Shown here: positions 1-7,843 of the stretch, in pieces
How positions within the stretch are numbered: position 1 is the stretch's first letter
Layout of the letters: each line of letters opens with the position of its first letter
Assembly: GCA_028873695.1 (NCBI GenBank)
Contig: JAPPNU010000067.1
Span: 62,001-126,000, forward strand
Source: Gemmatimonadota bacterium
GTDB lineage: Bacteria; Latescibacterota; UBA2968; GCA-2709665
DNA length: 64,000 nucleotides
Reading direction: 5' to 3'
Translations under genes and position numbers: made by a program
The notes under the pieces: generated by a model
Told to the model about the DNA's origin: nothing
The model's input: only the letters and a program-made list of their open reading frames with translations
The model's database searches: none

Positions 1-57
1 CTTCCGACATGATCAATCAATCCCTTCGTTGGCGCGCGCGCCCCGCAGCCGGGCATT

Positions 58-261
58 TCACTGCCTGGTCTTCACGATTTCCCTGAGGAAGTCTTCCGCC
101 GAAAACTCGTTACATCCCGTGGCCTCGATCAGCAGATCCAGGATCTCACGCCGTTTGCGCCGGTCATATATCAGGTCTTCGAAGACCTCCCTGGACTTTC
201 TTCGCCCGAGAGCCTTCTCGATTTCTCCGGGTGTCATCCACTGGCCGCCCGTTGCAGACAT
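58..261 (-). CDS. Small hypothetical protein (67 aa)
   Basis: I do not recognise this protein. It is a short, charged, probably helical polypeptide with a basic stretch (YDRRKRREILDLLIEA) and an acidic/hydrophobic C-terminus, and it has no signal peptide or membrane segment. An upstream in-frame GTG at 285 exists, but the ATG at 261 is preceded by AGGAGG at 270-275 with 8 nt spacing, so the shorter form is chosen. The size and charge resemble regulators of small accessory modules, but nothing identifies a function, and its downstream neighbour lies outside the window. Confidence 0.6.
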   Translation of the reverse strand: MSATGGQWMTPGEIEKALGRRKSREVFEDLIYDRRKRREILDLLIEATGCNEFSAEDFLREIVKTRQ

Positions 262-492
262 TCCACCATCCTCCTGTTTTAACACGGCTTAAAGACATTC
301 TCAGAATAAGACAATAGCAGAAATCCAATCCTGTGTCAAGCGGTCCGGCGACGTCCGATTCCCCGGTCCGCCTTCTTCCCATGCGGTTGCCAAACCCTGC
401 AGAAATGAGTACACTTAGCAGTCCGTTGATTGAGTCGCTCTGCGGGCGAGGCCTGGTGTCCCGTCCCGGAAACAGCTTCTATCGAGATAAGG

Positions 493-906
493 ATGACCGT
501 AAACGATCTGCCAGCCCTCAATGCGCTATTCAATACGATTGGCGCCGTCTTTCTCCTGATGGGCTATCTGCAGATCAGGCGTGGCAACATCCGGCAACAC
601 CGGCGAATGATGGTCTTCGCCCTTGTCTTCTCGGCCCTGTTTCTGACTACGTATCTGTACTATCACGTCGAGGTGGGGTCCGTACCCTATCCTCATCATG
701 ACTGGACCCGCGGCGTCTATTTTGCCATCCTGATCCCGCACATCGTCCTGGCCGCACTGAATGCGCCGTTCATCCTCGCTGTTGTATGGCTGGCGTTACG
801 CGGGAATTTCCGGACTCACAGACGCATCGCCCGCTGGGTGTGGCCGGTCTGGATGTTCGTGTGCGTCAGCGGCGTCATCATCTATCTAATGCTTTACCGC
901 TTCTAA
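493..906 (+). CDS. DUF420-family membrane protein
   Basis: This 137-aa integral membrane protein has about four hydrophobic segments. Conserved-looking basic/histidine loops (RRGNIRQHRRMM, TYLYYH, NFRTHRRIARWVWP) match the DUF420 (YozB-like) family. Members often sit beside cytochrome c oxidase assembly genes and may carry haem or metal through their histidines, but no oxidase genes are present here and the role is unproven. The ATG at 493 is chosen over an upstream frame start at 430 because hydrophobic DUF420 sequence begins there. The stop codon (904-906) directly abuts the family A repeat. Confidence 0.75.
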   Translation: MTVNDLPALNALFNTIGAVFLLMGYLQIRRGNIRQHRRMMVFALVFSALFLTTYLYYHVEVGSVPYPHHDWTRGVYFAILIPHIVLAALNAPFILAVVWLALRGNFRTHRRIARWVWPVWMFVCVSGVIIYLMLYRF

Positions 907-1116
907 GAAGCTGTCTCAAAATCCCCAGCGGTCTTCGCGCGGCTGCAAAAGCGCCGGTCGGCGTTGGTCAAACCCACCCGTCGTACGAGATCGAGGCTGC
1001 GCTTGCTCGCCTCTCATAGCCGGATTTGCCCGTCGGCGCTGCACGCCCTTCGCGCCTCATAACCGCCACTTTTTCGCTCACGCTCGGGAACTCACCGGCA
1101 ATTTTAAAACAGCTTC
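907..1116 (+). repeat. Family A MITE-like element, copy 1 (210 bp)
   Basis: The element starts GAAGCTGTCTCAAAATC and ends with the near-complement ATTTTAAAACAGCTTC, giving imperfect terminal inverted repeats of about 25 bp. It is flanked by TAA on both sides (904-906 and 1117-1119), compatible with a 3-bp target duplication; the left TAA is the stop codon of the DUF420 gene. The interior GCGCCGGTCGGCGTTGGTCA is shared with copy 2 at 62061-62222. It ends 21 nt before the ATG of the next gene. It encodes no transposase, so it would have to be mobilised in trans. Confidence 0.8.
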
Positions 1117-1137
1117 TAACACACAAGGAGGCACCTC

Positions 1138-2034
1138 ATGACCGTACTCGTAACGGGTTCGACCGGGCTGGTCGGTTCTTCTCTCGTTCCTCACCTTGAA
1201 GCCGGCGGCCACCGCGTCCTGCGCCTGGTTCGCGCGAGCCCGAAAAACGACGTGGAGCGCCGGTGGGACCCGGAAACGGGAGAACTTGCGCCGGCCGCCC
1301 TCGAAGGAATCCAGGCCGTGGTGCATCTGGCCGGCGAGAACATTGCTTCAGGCAGGTGGAACGAAGCAAAGAAGAGCAGAATCCGCAGCAGCCGCGAAGA
1401 CGGCACCCAACTTCTGGCACAGGCCATTGCGGAATCGCAGACGCCTCCCGGCGTTCTGATTTCGGCGTCGGCGGTCGGATACTACGGCAATCGCGGCGAC
1501 GAAATTCTCAACGAGGAAAGCCCGCCGGGCGCCGACTACCTTGCGGAAACGTGCATTGCATGGGAGAATGCCGCGCGCCCCGCGGCTGACGCGGGCGTAC
1601 GTACGGTAACCCTGCGGATAGGAATCGTACTCAGCGCGGACGGAGGCGCGCTGGCCAAGATGCTGTTCCCGTTCAAAATGGGTGTGGGAGGCGTGATTGG
1701 CAGCGGCGCACAGGTTATGAGCTGGGTCTCGCTGAGCGACCTGTTAGGAATCATCGTCCACGCGCTCAACACGGAATCGCTCGAGGGCCCCGTCAACGCG
1801 GTGTCACCCGCGCCGGCGACAAACCGGGAATTCACAAAGACACTGGGGAGCGTCCTTTCCCGTCCAACGCTCTTCCCCATGCCCGCGTTCGCAGCCAGAC
1901 TGGCCTTCGGGGAAATGGCGGACGCCCTGCTGCTGTCCGGCGCCCGTGTAACGCCCGCCCGGCTGCAGGAATCCGGATACGACTTTCAACACCCCGAACT
2001 CGAAGGGGCGCTTCGGCACGTACTGGATCGGTAA
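1138..2034 (+). CDS. TIGR01777-family NAD-dependent epimerase
   Basis: This is an extended short-chain dehydrogenase of 298 aa, the usual length for the TIGR01777/YfcH family. The N-terminal Rossmann motif TGSTGLVG is at residues 6-13, and the family signature YYGNRGDEILNEESPPG is near residue 118. A C-terminal DUF1731-like region with many hydrophobic/proline residues follows. These proteins are annotated as nucleoside-diphosphate-sugar epimerases, but their substrate is generally unknown. The ATG is preceded by AGGAGG at 1126-1131. The gene stands alone, convergent with the M20 peptidase, and its leader contains the family A repeat. Confidence 0.9.
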   Translation: MTVLVTGSTGLVGSSLVPHLEAGGHRVLRLVRASPKNDVERRWDPETGELAPAALEGIQAVVHLAGENIASGRWNEAKKSRIRSSREDGTQLLAQAIAESQTPPGVLISASAVGYYGNRGDEILNEESPPGADYLAETCIAWENAARPAADAGVRTVTLRIGIVLSADGGALAKMLFPFKMGVGGVIGSGAQVMSWVSLSDLLGIIVHALNTESLEGPVNAVSPAPATNREFTKTLGSVLSRPTLFPMPAFAARLAFGEMADALLLSGARVTPARLQESGYDFQHPELEGALRHVLDR

Positions 2035-2058
2035 GCCCCGCGCACGATCGACTGGCCA

Positions 2059-3405
2059 CTACCCGATGCCGTTCAGCCGGCACACGACGTCGAACAGCAC
2101 CTGCACCCCGAATTTAACGTTTGCGACGGACACCCGTTCGTCGTGACCGTGGCACAGGTCGAAGTACGCCTCGCCCTCTTCGTACCGCATGGGCAGGAAT
2201 CCATAGACGTGGATATCGCGGTCCCGCAGAAAACGCGCGTCCGTGCCGCCAGTTTGCATGTACGGGACCACGGCCGCATTGGGATCGAAACGGGCGATCG
2301 ACGCCTTGACCGCGTCCAGAAGCGGCGTCCGATGGTCGAATTCCGTTCCCGGCCTGAAGGCCTTTTCCATTTCGAAAGCGACGCCCTCGCCGGCCAAAGC
2401 GCGAACTTCCCCGACGAATCCGTCTTCGTCCACCCCGGGCAATGGCCTGCCGCTCAGCCGCGCCACGGCCTCGGAAGGGATAACGTTGCGCTTGACGCCG
2501 GCCTCGAGCATGGTCGGCGCACACGTATTGCGCACCATCGCGTCGAACATCTTCCGGGTCGGCTCGTCAACCGGCAATGCCCGTAGCGAAGCATCGCAGC
2601 GCTCCGGGTCCAGTACCCCCAGCAGCAGATCCGCCACCTCGTCCCTGACCTGCGCTGCGGCGGCGCCTTCGAAGAACGCCTTAACGCCGGGGGTAATCCG
2701 GTGCGGCATCTTCGCCCGGCTCAATCGCTCCAGGGCACCGGCCAGGTGAAAAACGGCATTGTCGCTGTGTGGAACGGAACTGTGTCCGGGCCGTCCGCGC
2801 GCAACCAGGTTCAACTCGGCGCTGCCCTTTTCGGCCACCTGACACGTGTACACCGGACGCCCGTCGACCAGCAATGCAAAGCCGCCGCCTTCGTTGATGC
2901 CGTATTCCGCGTCGAACACCTCCGGGTGATTGGCCGCAAGCCAGCGCACCCCATGCACCCCTCCGAGCTCCTCGTCGGCTGCGGCCACCAGGACCAGGTC
3001 GCGCGTCAGCGGCAGGTTCAGGCGCTTGCACAACAACAGGACCTGCAGTCCGACGGCCGTCGTCAATTTGGAATCGATCGCGCCACGCCCCCACACGTAC
3101 CCGGCGTCCACCACGCCGCCGAACGGGTCGCGCGTCCATTTGGCAGGCTCCGCCGGAACCACGTCTATGTGCGACAGGAGCAGCAGCGGGCGTTGGGACC
3201 CGTCGCCCTTTAGCCGCACCACCAGATTCCCGCGCCCGGGCGCGGATTCCAGGACGCCGGGTGAAAGTCCCTCCCCGGCCAGCGCCCCGGCGATGTCCCG
3301 GACCAGGGGCAGTTCGTTCCCCGGCGGGTTCGTAGTGTCGAATCGGAGCAGCCTGCAATGCCAGTCCACCGCTTCCCGGCCCGTTGCTACCCAATCCACG
3401 TTCAT
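2059..3405 (-). CDS. M20-family metallopeptidase/deacylase
   Basis: This 448-aa co-catalytic zinc hydrolase belongs to the M20 (ArgE/DapE/carboxypeptidase Ss1) family. The metal and catalytic motifs appear in order: LLLSHIDVVP (His-x-Asp), WGRGAIDSK (bridging Asp), AADEELGG (catalytic Glu and metal Glu), NEGGG, TGGTDARFL and CHGHDERV (last metal His). It removes an acyl group or C-terminal residue from an amino-acid derivative; the exact substrate cannot be read from sequence. The ATG at 3405 has GGAG 8 nt upstream. It follows the SelA-like gene by 47 nt and is probably co-transcribed. Confidence 0.9.
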   Translation of the reverse strand: MNVDWVATGREAVDWHCRLLRFDTTNPPGNELPLVRDIAGALAGEGLSPGVLESAPGRGNLVVRLKGDGSQRPLLLLSHIDVVPAEPAKWTRDPFGGVVDAGYVWGRGAIDSKLTTAVGLQVLLLCKRLNLPLTRDLVLVAAADEELGGVHGVRWLAANHPEVFDAEYGINEGGGFALLVDGRPVYTCQVAEKGSAELNLVARGRPGHSSVPHSDNAVFHLAGALERLSRAKMPHRITPGVKAFFEGAAAAQVRDEVADLLLGVLDPERCDASLRALPVDEPTRKMFDAMVRNTCAPTMLEAGVKRNVIPSEAVARLSGRPLPGVDEDGFVGEVRALAGEGVAFEMEKAFRPGTEFDHRTPLLDAVKASIARFDPNAAVVPYMQTGGTDARFLRDRDIHVYGFLPMRYEEGEAYFDLCHGHDERVSVANVKFGVQVLFDVVCRLNGIG

Positions 3406-3452
3406 AGCTGAATCTCCGGAATCTGTCCTGTGCCGGCGCGTCTTCTCTTCTG

Positions 3453-4652
3453 TCAAGCGAGCAACTCGCCCATCCGCTTTCCGATCGCCTCCACGTCCCC
3501 TTCCCGCAGACACATGGGGCCGAACCCCAACACGCCTTCGTACACGTCCGCCGTATTGCAGTGAATGCTGGGCTCGCCCTCGATGAGCCTCCGTGCCAGT
3601 TCCAGACATGAAATGCCTGCCGCGGCTTCATTGATCTCGAGTCGCAGACCCGGCACGGGTCTGCCCGGATCGATCGTCGCGTTGACGCGCACATTCGGCA
3701 AGGTTTCAAGCGCTGCCGCCAGGCTTTGTATTGAGGCGGCCCACCGGGCGTGTCGCGCCTCGTCCCCCTCGGCGACAAACAGCCTGAGCGCCGTGATCAG
3801 ACCCACGATCTCCTCCTTGCCCACCTTGCAGGGTCTCCCGATCCCGTGCTGGGGGGCGCCCGGCAGGCGGTCTTTGTCAATCAGCGACGCCGGCGGATTC
3901 CAGAGGTCGTAGAACACGTCCTGGTCCAGGTGCTGCAGCGCGACGGCCGATACCAGGTCTTTCCGACCGCACAGAATTCCTGAACTCTGCGGCCCGCGGA
4001 TGGTCTTTCCCCCGCTGAAACAGACCACGTCCGCCCCGGCTTCGACAAAACGCTGCAGGTTCGACTGGGGCGGAAGCTGTCCGGCCGCGTCCACGACGAC
4101 CGGCACACCCCGATCGTGGGCCGCTCTCACAACGTCCGTCAGGTCCGGTCGCGCCCGGGCGTTCATCACGTACGCAACCGCCGCGGTCCGGTCGGTAATC
4201 GCATCGGCAATCTCCCACGCTTCGGTATCCCGGACCCCGGCCCCGCTGTACCGGTCGGAAATTCCCACCTCCACGAGCTTCACGCCCACCGCGCGTATGG
4301 CATGGTCGTAGAAGTTCCTGTGGCTTCGCGGGATAATCACTTCGTCTTTCATCCCGGCCGTATCCGGCAGCCGGTTCATCCTGCCCGGGTCCAGCCCGGT
4401 CACGCACGCCGCAACGCCAAGCATGATTCCCGCCGCGGCGCCCGACGTGACGTACCCGGACTCGGCGCCCGTGACGTCCGCAATGGCCCGACCCGCCCAG
4501 GCCTGCAATTCCGCGATATCCACGCAATGCTGCGAGGCTTCGGCCATGGCCTGCGCCACCTCCGCCGGAAGGATCGAACCGCTCAACCGGGTGGACGGCC
4601 CGGACGCGTTGATTATGGTACGAATACCCAGGCGTTCATAAACGCTGCTCAT
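3453..4652 (-). CDS. SelA/DgaE-like PLP-dependent enzyme
   Basis: This 399-aa fold-type I PLP enzyme resembles L-seryl-tRNA(Sec) selenium transferase (SelA) and D-glucosaminate-6-phosphate ammonia-lyase. Visible motifs include INASGPSTRLSGS at the N-terminus, the glycine-rich YVTSGAAAGIML, VVVDAAGQLPP (cofactor Asp) and the presumed Schiff-base Lys in CFSGGKTIRGPQSSG. No SECIS, selB or selC is visible, so a Sec role is unlikely, and an ammonia-lyase or amino-acid lyase is a better guess. The ATG has GGAGG about 6 nt upstream. A promoter lies at 4741-4769 and the M20 gene follows, so the pair may degrade an acylated amino acid or amino sugar. Confidence 0.85.
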   Translation of the reverse strand: MSSVYERLGIRTIINASGPSTRLSGSILPAEVAQAMAEASQHCVDIAELQAWAGRAIADVTGAESGYVTSGAAAGIMLGVAACVTGLDPGRMNRLPDTAGMKDEVIIPRSHRNFYDHAIRAVGVKLVEVGISDRYSGAGVRDTEAWEIADAITDRTAAVAYVMNARARPDLTDVVRAAHDRGVPVVVDAAGQLPPQSNLQRFVEAGADVVCFSGGKTIRGPQSSGILCGRKDLVSAVALQHLDQDVFYDLWNPPASLIDKDRLPGAPQHGIGRPCKVGKEEIVGLITALRLFVAEGDEARHARWAASIQSLAAALETLPNVRVNATIDPGRPVPGLRLEINEAAAGISCLELARRLIEGEPSIHCNTADVYEGVLGFGPMCLREGDVEAIGKRMGELLA

Positions 4653-4740
4653 CCACCACCTCCAGGACTCCGATCCGGCACTCCATGCAAACGCGAAAAA
4701 GCGAAGGCAATTCCGCTTTCCGCAACCCAAAAGGACCGTC

Positions 4741-4769
4741 AATATCAACCCCGGTCCATACCGTGTCAA
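4741..4769 (-). promoter_or_regulatory. Predicted sigma-70-type promoter for SelA-like/M20 operon
   Basis: On the minus strand a perfect TTGACA (4764-4769) is followed after 17 nt by GATATT (4741-4746; 4/6 match). The start of transcription would fall about 80 nt before the ATG at 4652. Confidence 0.5.
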
Positions 4770-4796
4770 GCCAAAACCTTTCCGTATCAAAACCAC

Positions 4797-4825
4797 TTGT
4801 AAACCGACCGCGGGCTGTTTAAATT
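4797..4825 (+). promoter_or_regulatory. Possible promoter for the Nudix gene
   Basis: TTGTAA (4797-4802), a 17-nt spacer and TAAATT (4820-4825) precede the ATG at 4871. Both hexamers match only 4/6, so this is weaker than the divergent promoter. Confidence 0.3.
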
Positions 4826-4870
4826 CAGGTCGCCGCCAGCCGCGCCGACAAGGATCCGGGGGATCCCGAT

Positions 4871-5635
4871 ATGGAAGTCCTTGAACATACCACCAATGCA
4901 TTCAACGGCATTATCATCAGCCCGGAAAGCCTTCCATCAGACGTGGATACGTTCAGCCATCGTCTCTCAATGTCCCTGGAGACCTGGAAGAAGGGAGGCT
5001 TCCAGCTTGTATGGCTGGAGGTTCCCATTGACAGGTCGGAATTCATACCCGTCGCGGTGCAGGCGGGTTTTTCCTTTCACCACAGCGGCGAGGCTTATCT
5101 CCAGTTGACAAGACCGCTGGTCGAAGACGCGTTCGTTCCCGGTTTCGCCACCCACTACATTGGCGCGGGAGGGGTGGTCATCAGCGAGAAAAACGAGATT
5201 CTGGTTGTCTGCGAAAAACACCGCGGCAGCAGCAGGCCCTACTATAAGCTGCCGGGCGGCGCGCTGCATCCCGGAGAACACCTGGCCGAGGCCGTCGTCC
5301 GTGAAATCCGGGAGGAAACGGGGGTTCAAACCTCATTTGAATCGATGGTGTGCTTCCGCCACTGGCATGGCTACCGCCACGACAAGTCCGATATTTATTT
5401 TGTGTGCCGACTCAAGCCGCTCTCATACGATATCGTCCCTCAACCCGAAGAAATCGAGGAATGTCTCTGGATGCCCGTTGAAGACTACCTGACGTCCGAC
5501 TACGTACACACATTCAACCGCCGGATCGTCAGGGCGGCGCTGGTCAGTCCCGGCGTCGTACTCAGCGAGGTGGACGGATACAGCGACGGCCGGCGGCGGG
5601 AAATCTTCATGCCGCCGGAACTGGACGGGGATTGA
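4871..5635 (+). CDS. Nudix hydrolase with NUDT6-like N-terminal domain
   Basis: This 254-aa protein has a complete Nudix box in the second half (GGALHPGEHL, then REIREETGV, giving G-x5-E-x7-REUxEExGU). The box binds divalent metal and cleaves a nucleoside diphosphate linked to another moiety. Residues 1-95 form a separate domain ending in a GFSFHHSGEAYLQL-type strand, similar to the pre-Nudix domain of NUDT6 and plant NUDT2/5/6/7 proteins. The substrate (NADH, ADP-ribose or other) cannot be inferred. It is divergently transcribed from the SelA-like operon, and the heparinase-like gene follows after 58 nt. Confidence 0.9.
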   Translation: MEVLEHTTNAFNGIIISPESLPSDVDTFSHRLSMSLETWKKGGFQLVWLEVPIDRSEFIPVAVQAGFSFHHSGEAYLQLTRPLVEDAFVPGFATHYIGAGGVVISEKNEILVVCEKHRGSSRPYYKLPGGALHPGEHLAEAVVREIREETGVQTSFESMVCFRHWHGYRHDKSDIYFVCRLKPLSYDIVPQPEEIEECLWMPVEDYLTSDYVHTFNRRIVRAALVSPGVVLSEVDGYSDGRRREIFMPPELDGD

Positions 5636-5693
5636 ACCCGGCTCGTCCCGTGCGCCGCCGGTGCAGCGCGCCGGAGAATTAAAGGAATCAGCG

Positions 5694-7727
5694 ATGAATA
5701 TTCCGCAATCTCTGTTTCGTCCCATCCTGGAGAACCGGCGGGTTGACGCCAGCCCCATCGTTTCCTCGCTGAAACGAAATCTCCGCAAGGCCTGCGAAAA
5801 CCATCTCGATTCGGCATCTCCCGAATACATCGACTATAACGAACGCAAATCGGACTTCTGGCTGACCAGGCCCGGCGGCCGGCTGCTTCCCAGGTCGATC
5901 GAAACCCTCGCCACGGGCGGCATTCTCCTCGACGGAAAGTACGCCACCGAGGCATGCAACATCCTCCAGACGATCGTGAAACACCGCATCGTGGAGAACT
6001 GTGGAGGCACCAACTACGGACGCACTTACAGCACCTGGCGGGACAATTGCCTGGACGCCGGCGCAAGTTCCATGGTTCTGGCCATCGGACTGGACCTGTT
6101 ACGGCACGAGCTGACGGACACGGAACGTGCGGAAATCGGCGCCTATTGTCTGCCGTTCATCGACTTCACGCTCGAAAACCCACCGGATCCCGGGGAGACG
6201 CGCCCGGACTGGAATATGGCCGCGATCGGGCTCATCGGCCTGGGCCTGCTCGGGCTCGTACTCCGCAACTACGGCGTGCTGGACGAGTCCCGGTTCAATT
6301 CGGCTTTGGCGCTTTCAAGAAAGCGTTGCCGGCTCTTCCTCGAAAAGGGTCACGACGGCGACGGGGCGTTCTACGAAGGACCGGCGTACGGCAGCGCCAC
6401 GTTGCACTATCTCGCGCCGTTCGCCCTGGCTCTGGCCGTCTGCGGAGACCGGGAACTCGCCACCCACGCCGGATGGGAACGCATCGCGGAGGGACTGGTG
6501 TACGAGCTCATACCGGCGACGGGCCGGCCGAATCCGCTGAACGACTGCAATGACGGGTTCCACGTCGAATGGCTCGCCCTGCTGGCGTCTCAACAAGGCA
6601 GCGGCCTCGCGCAATGGCTCTGGCAGAGCATCGATAAACCCCCGTCCGACGGCGAATACTGGCATCTGCCGGCCGACGGCTGGAGCGACTCCATCACGCG
6701 TTATCTGCTATATCTAGACCCGTCCGTTGAACCCGCGCCGCCGGATCGTTCGGGCATGCCGGGGGTCAGGCACTTTCGCAACCGGGGGCTGGTGGACGTC
6801 CGCTCCGGGTGGCGGTCCGATGATTTCTTCCTTTCATTTCTGTGCGACGTCTTCCCGGCGGGCGGACACCGGCAGGCCGATCGCAACCAGTTCGCGCTGC
6901 ACGCCCTCGGAGAGACCTTCGCCTGCGACTCCGGATACGCCCTCGAGCGGCTCCCCGACACGACCGAAGTGCTTCGCCTGGGGGCGCTGGGTGAGGCCCA
7001 CAATCTGCCGCTGGTGATGGGCGAGATGCAGCGCAGGGGCCCCGGAGGCGCGGACGGCATCGTCCGCGCGGACATCCAGGGCGCCTTCCCCTTTATCGAG
7101 GCCGAAGCGGGCGGCAGCTACGGGTGCGCGCAGCGATTCGTCCGGCGCCTGCTCTGCCTACCCGACGCGCGCGGTACGCCCGCGGCCGTGATCATTGTCG
7201 ACCGCCTGGATTTTGAAATGCACGACCGGCCGATGCTGTCTTGGCTGTTGCACACGGCCGCCGGCAATCGGCTGGCGTGCGGGCGGGACAGGGTTTCCAT
7301 AATCGGACGCAGGCGTGAAAACCGGTGCGACGTCCGGATTGCGACGCCCTGGCCGGGCCGGTGGCGCGAAGAAACGTTCCACGACCATCCGCGGCTGCGA
7401 TACGACTGGTTCTGGAGTCCGCTGTTCTGTATCGTGGCGCTTGTCCCCTATCAGAAAGACACGCCCCCGCCCGAAATCGACGCCGCCGGTGACGCCTCGG
7501 GTTGCGCCATTCGCATTCGCACAGGCAACCTGGCCGACACCGTACTCACGGCCGGACCCGGCAACACGGTCGCATTCAACGACATTCGGACGGATGCCGA
7601 GTTCGCGCACGTCCGAACCGTGGATGAAAGCGTGGACGCCGGCACGTTCGCCGCCGGCTCCGTTCTCGAAGTTTCAGGACGTTTCCTTGTTTCGGAGCCG
7701 GTTTCCATCGACTATCGGAAGCTCTGA
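5694..7727 (+). CDS. Heparinase II/III-family polysaccharide lyase-like protein
   Basis: This 677-aa protein has the two-part architecture of the family: an N-terminal alpha/alpha toroid (about residues 60-350, with WRDNCLDAGA and DWNMAAIGLIGLGL helices), then a beta-sandwich domain. The typical heparinase II/III signature HRQADRNQFALHALGETF is near residue 400. Family members cleave uronic-acid-containing glycans or alginate by beta-elimination. I see no clear signal peptide, so it may act inside the cell on imported oligosaccharides. ATG at 5694 is preferred over a GTG at 5661 because AAAGGA lies 7 nt upstream. Confidence 0.85.
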   Translation: MNIPQSLFRPILENRRVDASPIVSSLKRNLRKACENHLDSASPEYIDYNERKSDFWLTRPGGRLLPRSIETLATGGILLDGKYATEACNILQTIVKHRIVENCGGTNYGRTYSTWRDNCLDAGASSMVLAIGLDLLRHELTDTERAEIGAYCLPFIDFTLENPPDPGETRPDWNMAAIGLIGLGLLGLVLRNYGVLDESRFNSALALSRKRCRLFLEKGHDGDGAFYEGPAYGSATLHYLAPFALALAVCGDRELATHAGWERIAEGLVYELIPATGRPNPLNDCNDGFHVEWLALLASQQGSGLAQWLWQSIDKPPSDGEYWHLPADGWSDSITRYLLYLDPSVEPAPPDRSGMPGVRHFRNRGLVDVRSGWRSDDFFLSFLCDVFPAGGHRQADRNQFALHALGETFACDSGYALERLPDTTEVLRLGALGEAHNLPLVMGEMQRRGPGGADGIVRADIQGAFPFIEAEAGGSYGCAQRFVRRLLCLPDARGTPAAVIIVDRLDFEMHDRPMLSWLLHTAAGNRLACGRDRVSIIGRRRENRCDVRIATPWPGRWREETFHDHPRLRYDWFWSPLFCIVALVPYQKDTPPPEIDAAGDASGCAIRIRTGNLADTVLTAGPGNTVAFNDIRTDAEFAHVRTVDESVDAGTFAAGSVLEVSGRFLVSEPVSIDYRKL

Positions 7728-7843
7728 CGGCGGCCGAAGCATTTCCCGCAGGACCCGGGGCCTCGCGTCCCGTCACCGCCACGCCTTCAACTCTCCGGCC
7801 ACGGCAAAACCCGGTAGTCTCTCATTGGAAGGAACCCGCGACA

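Noticed and set aside
3406..3609. 68-residue N-terminal extension of the M20 peptidase
   Set aside because: It is Arg-rich, unlike the family, overlaps the upstream gene, and lacks a ribosome-binding site; the ATG at 3405 has one.
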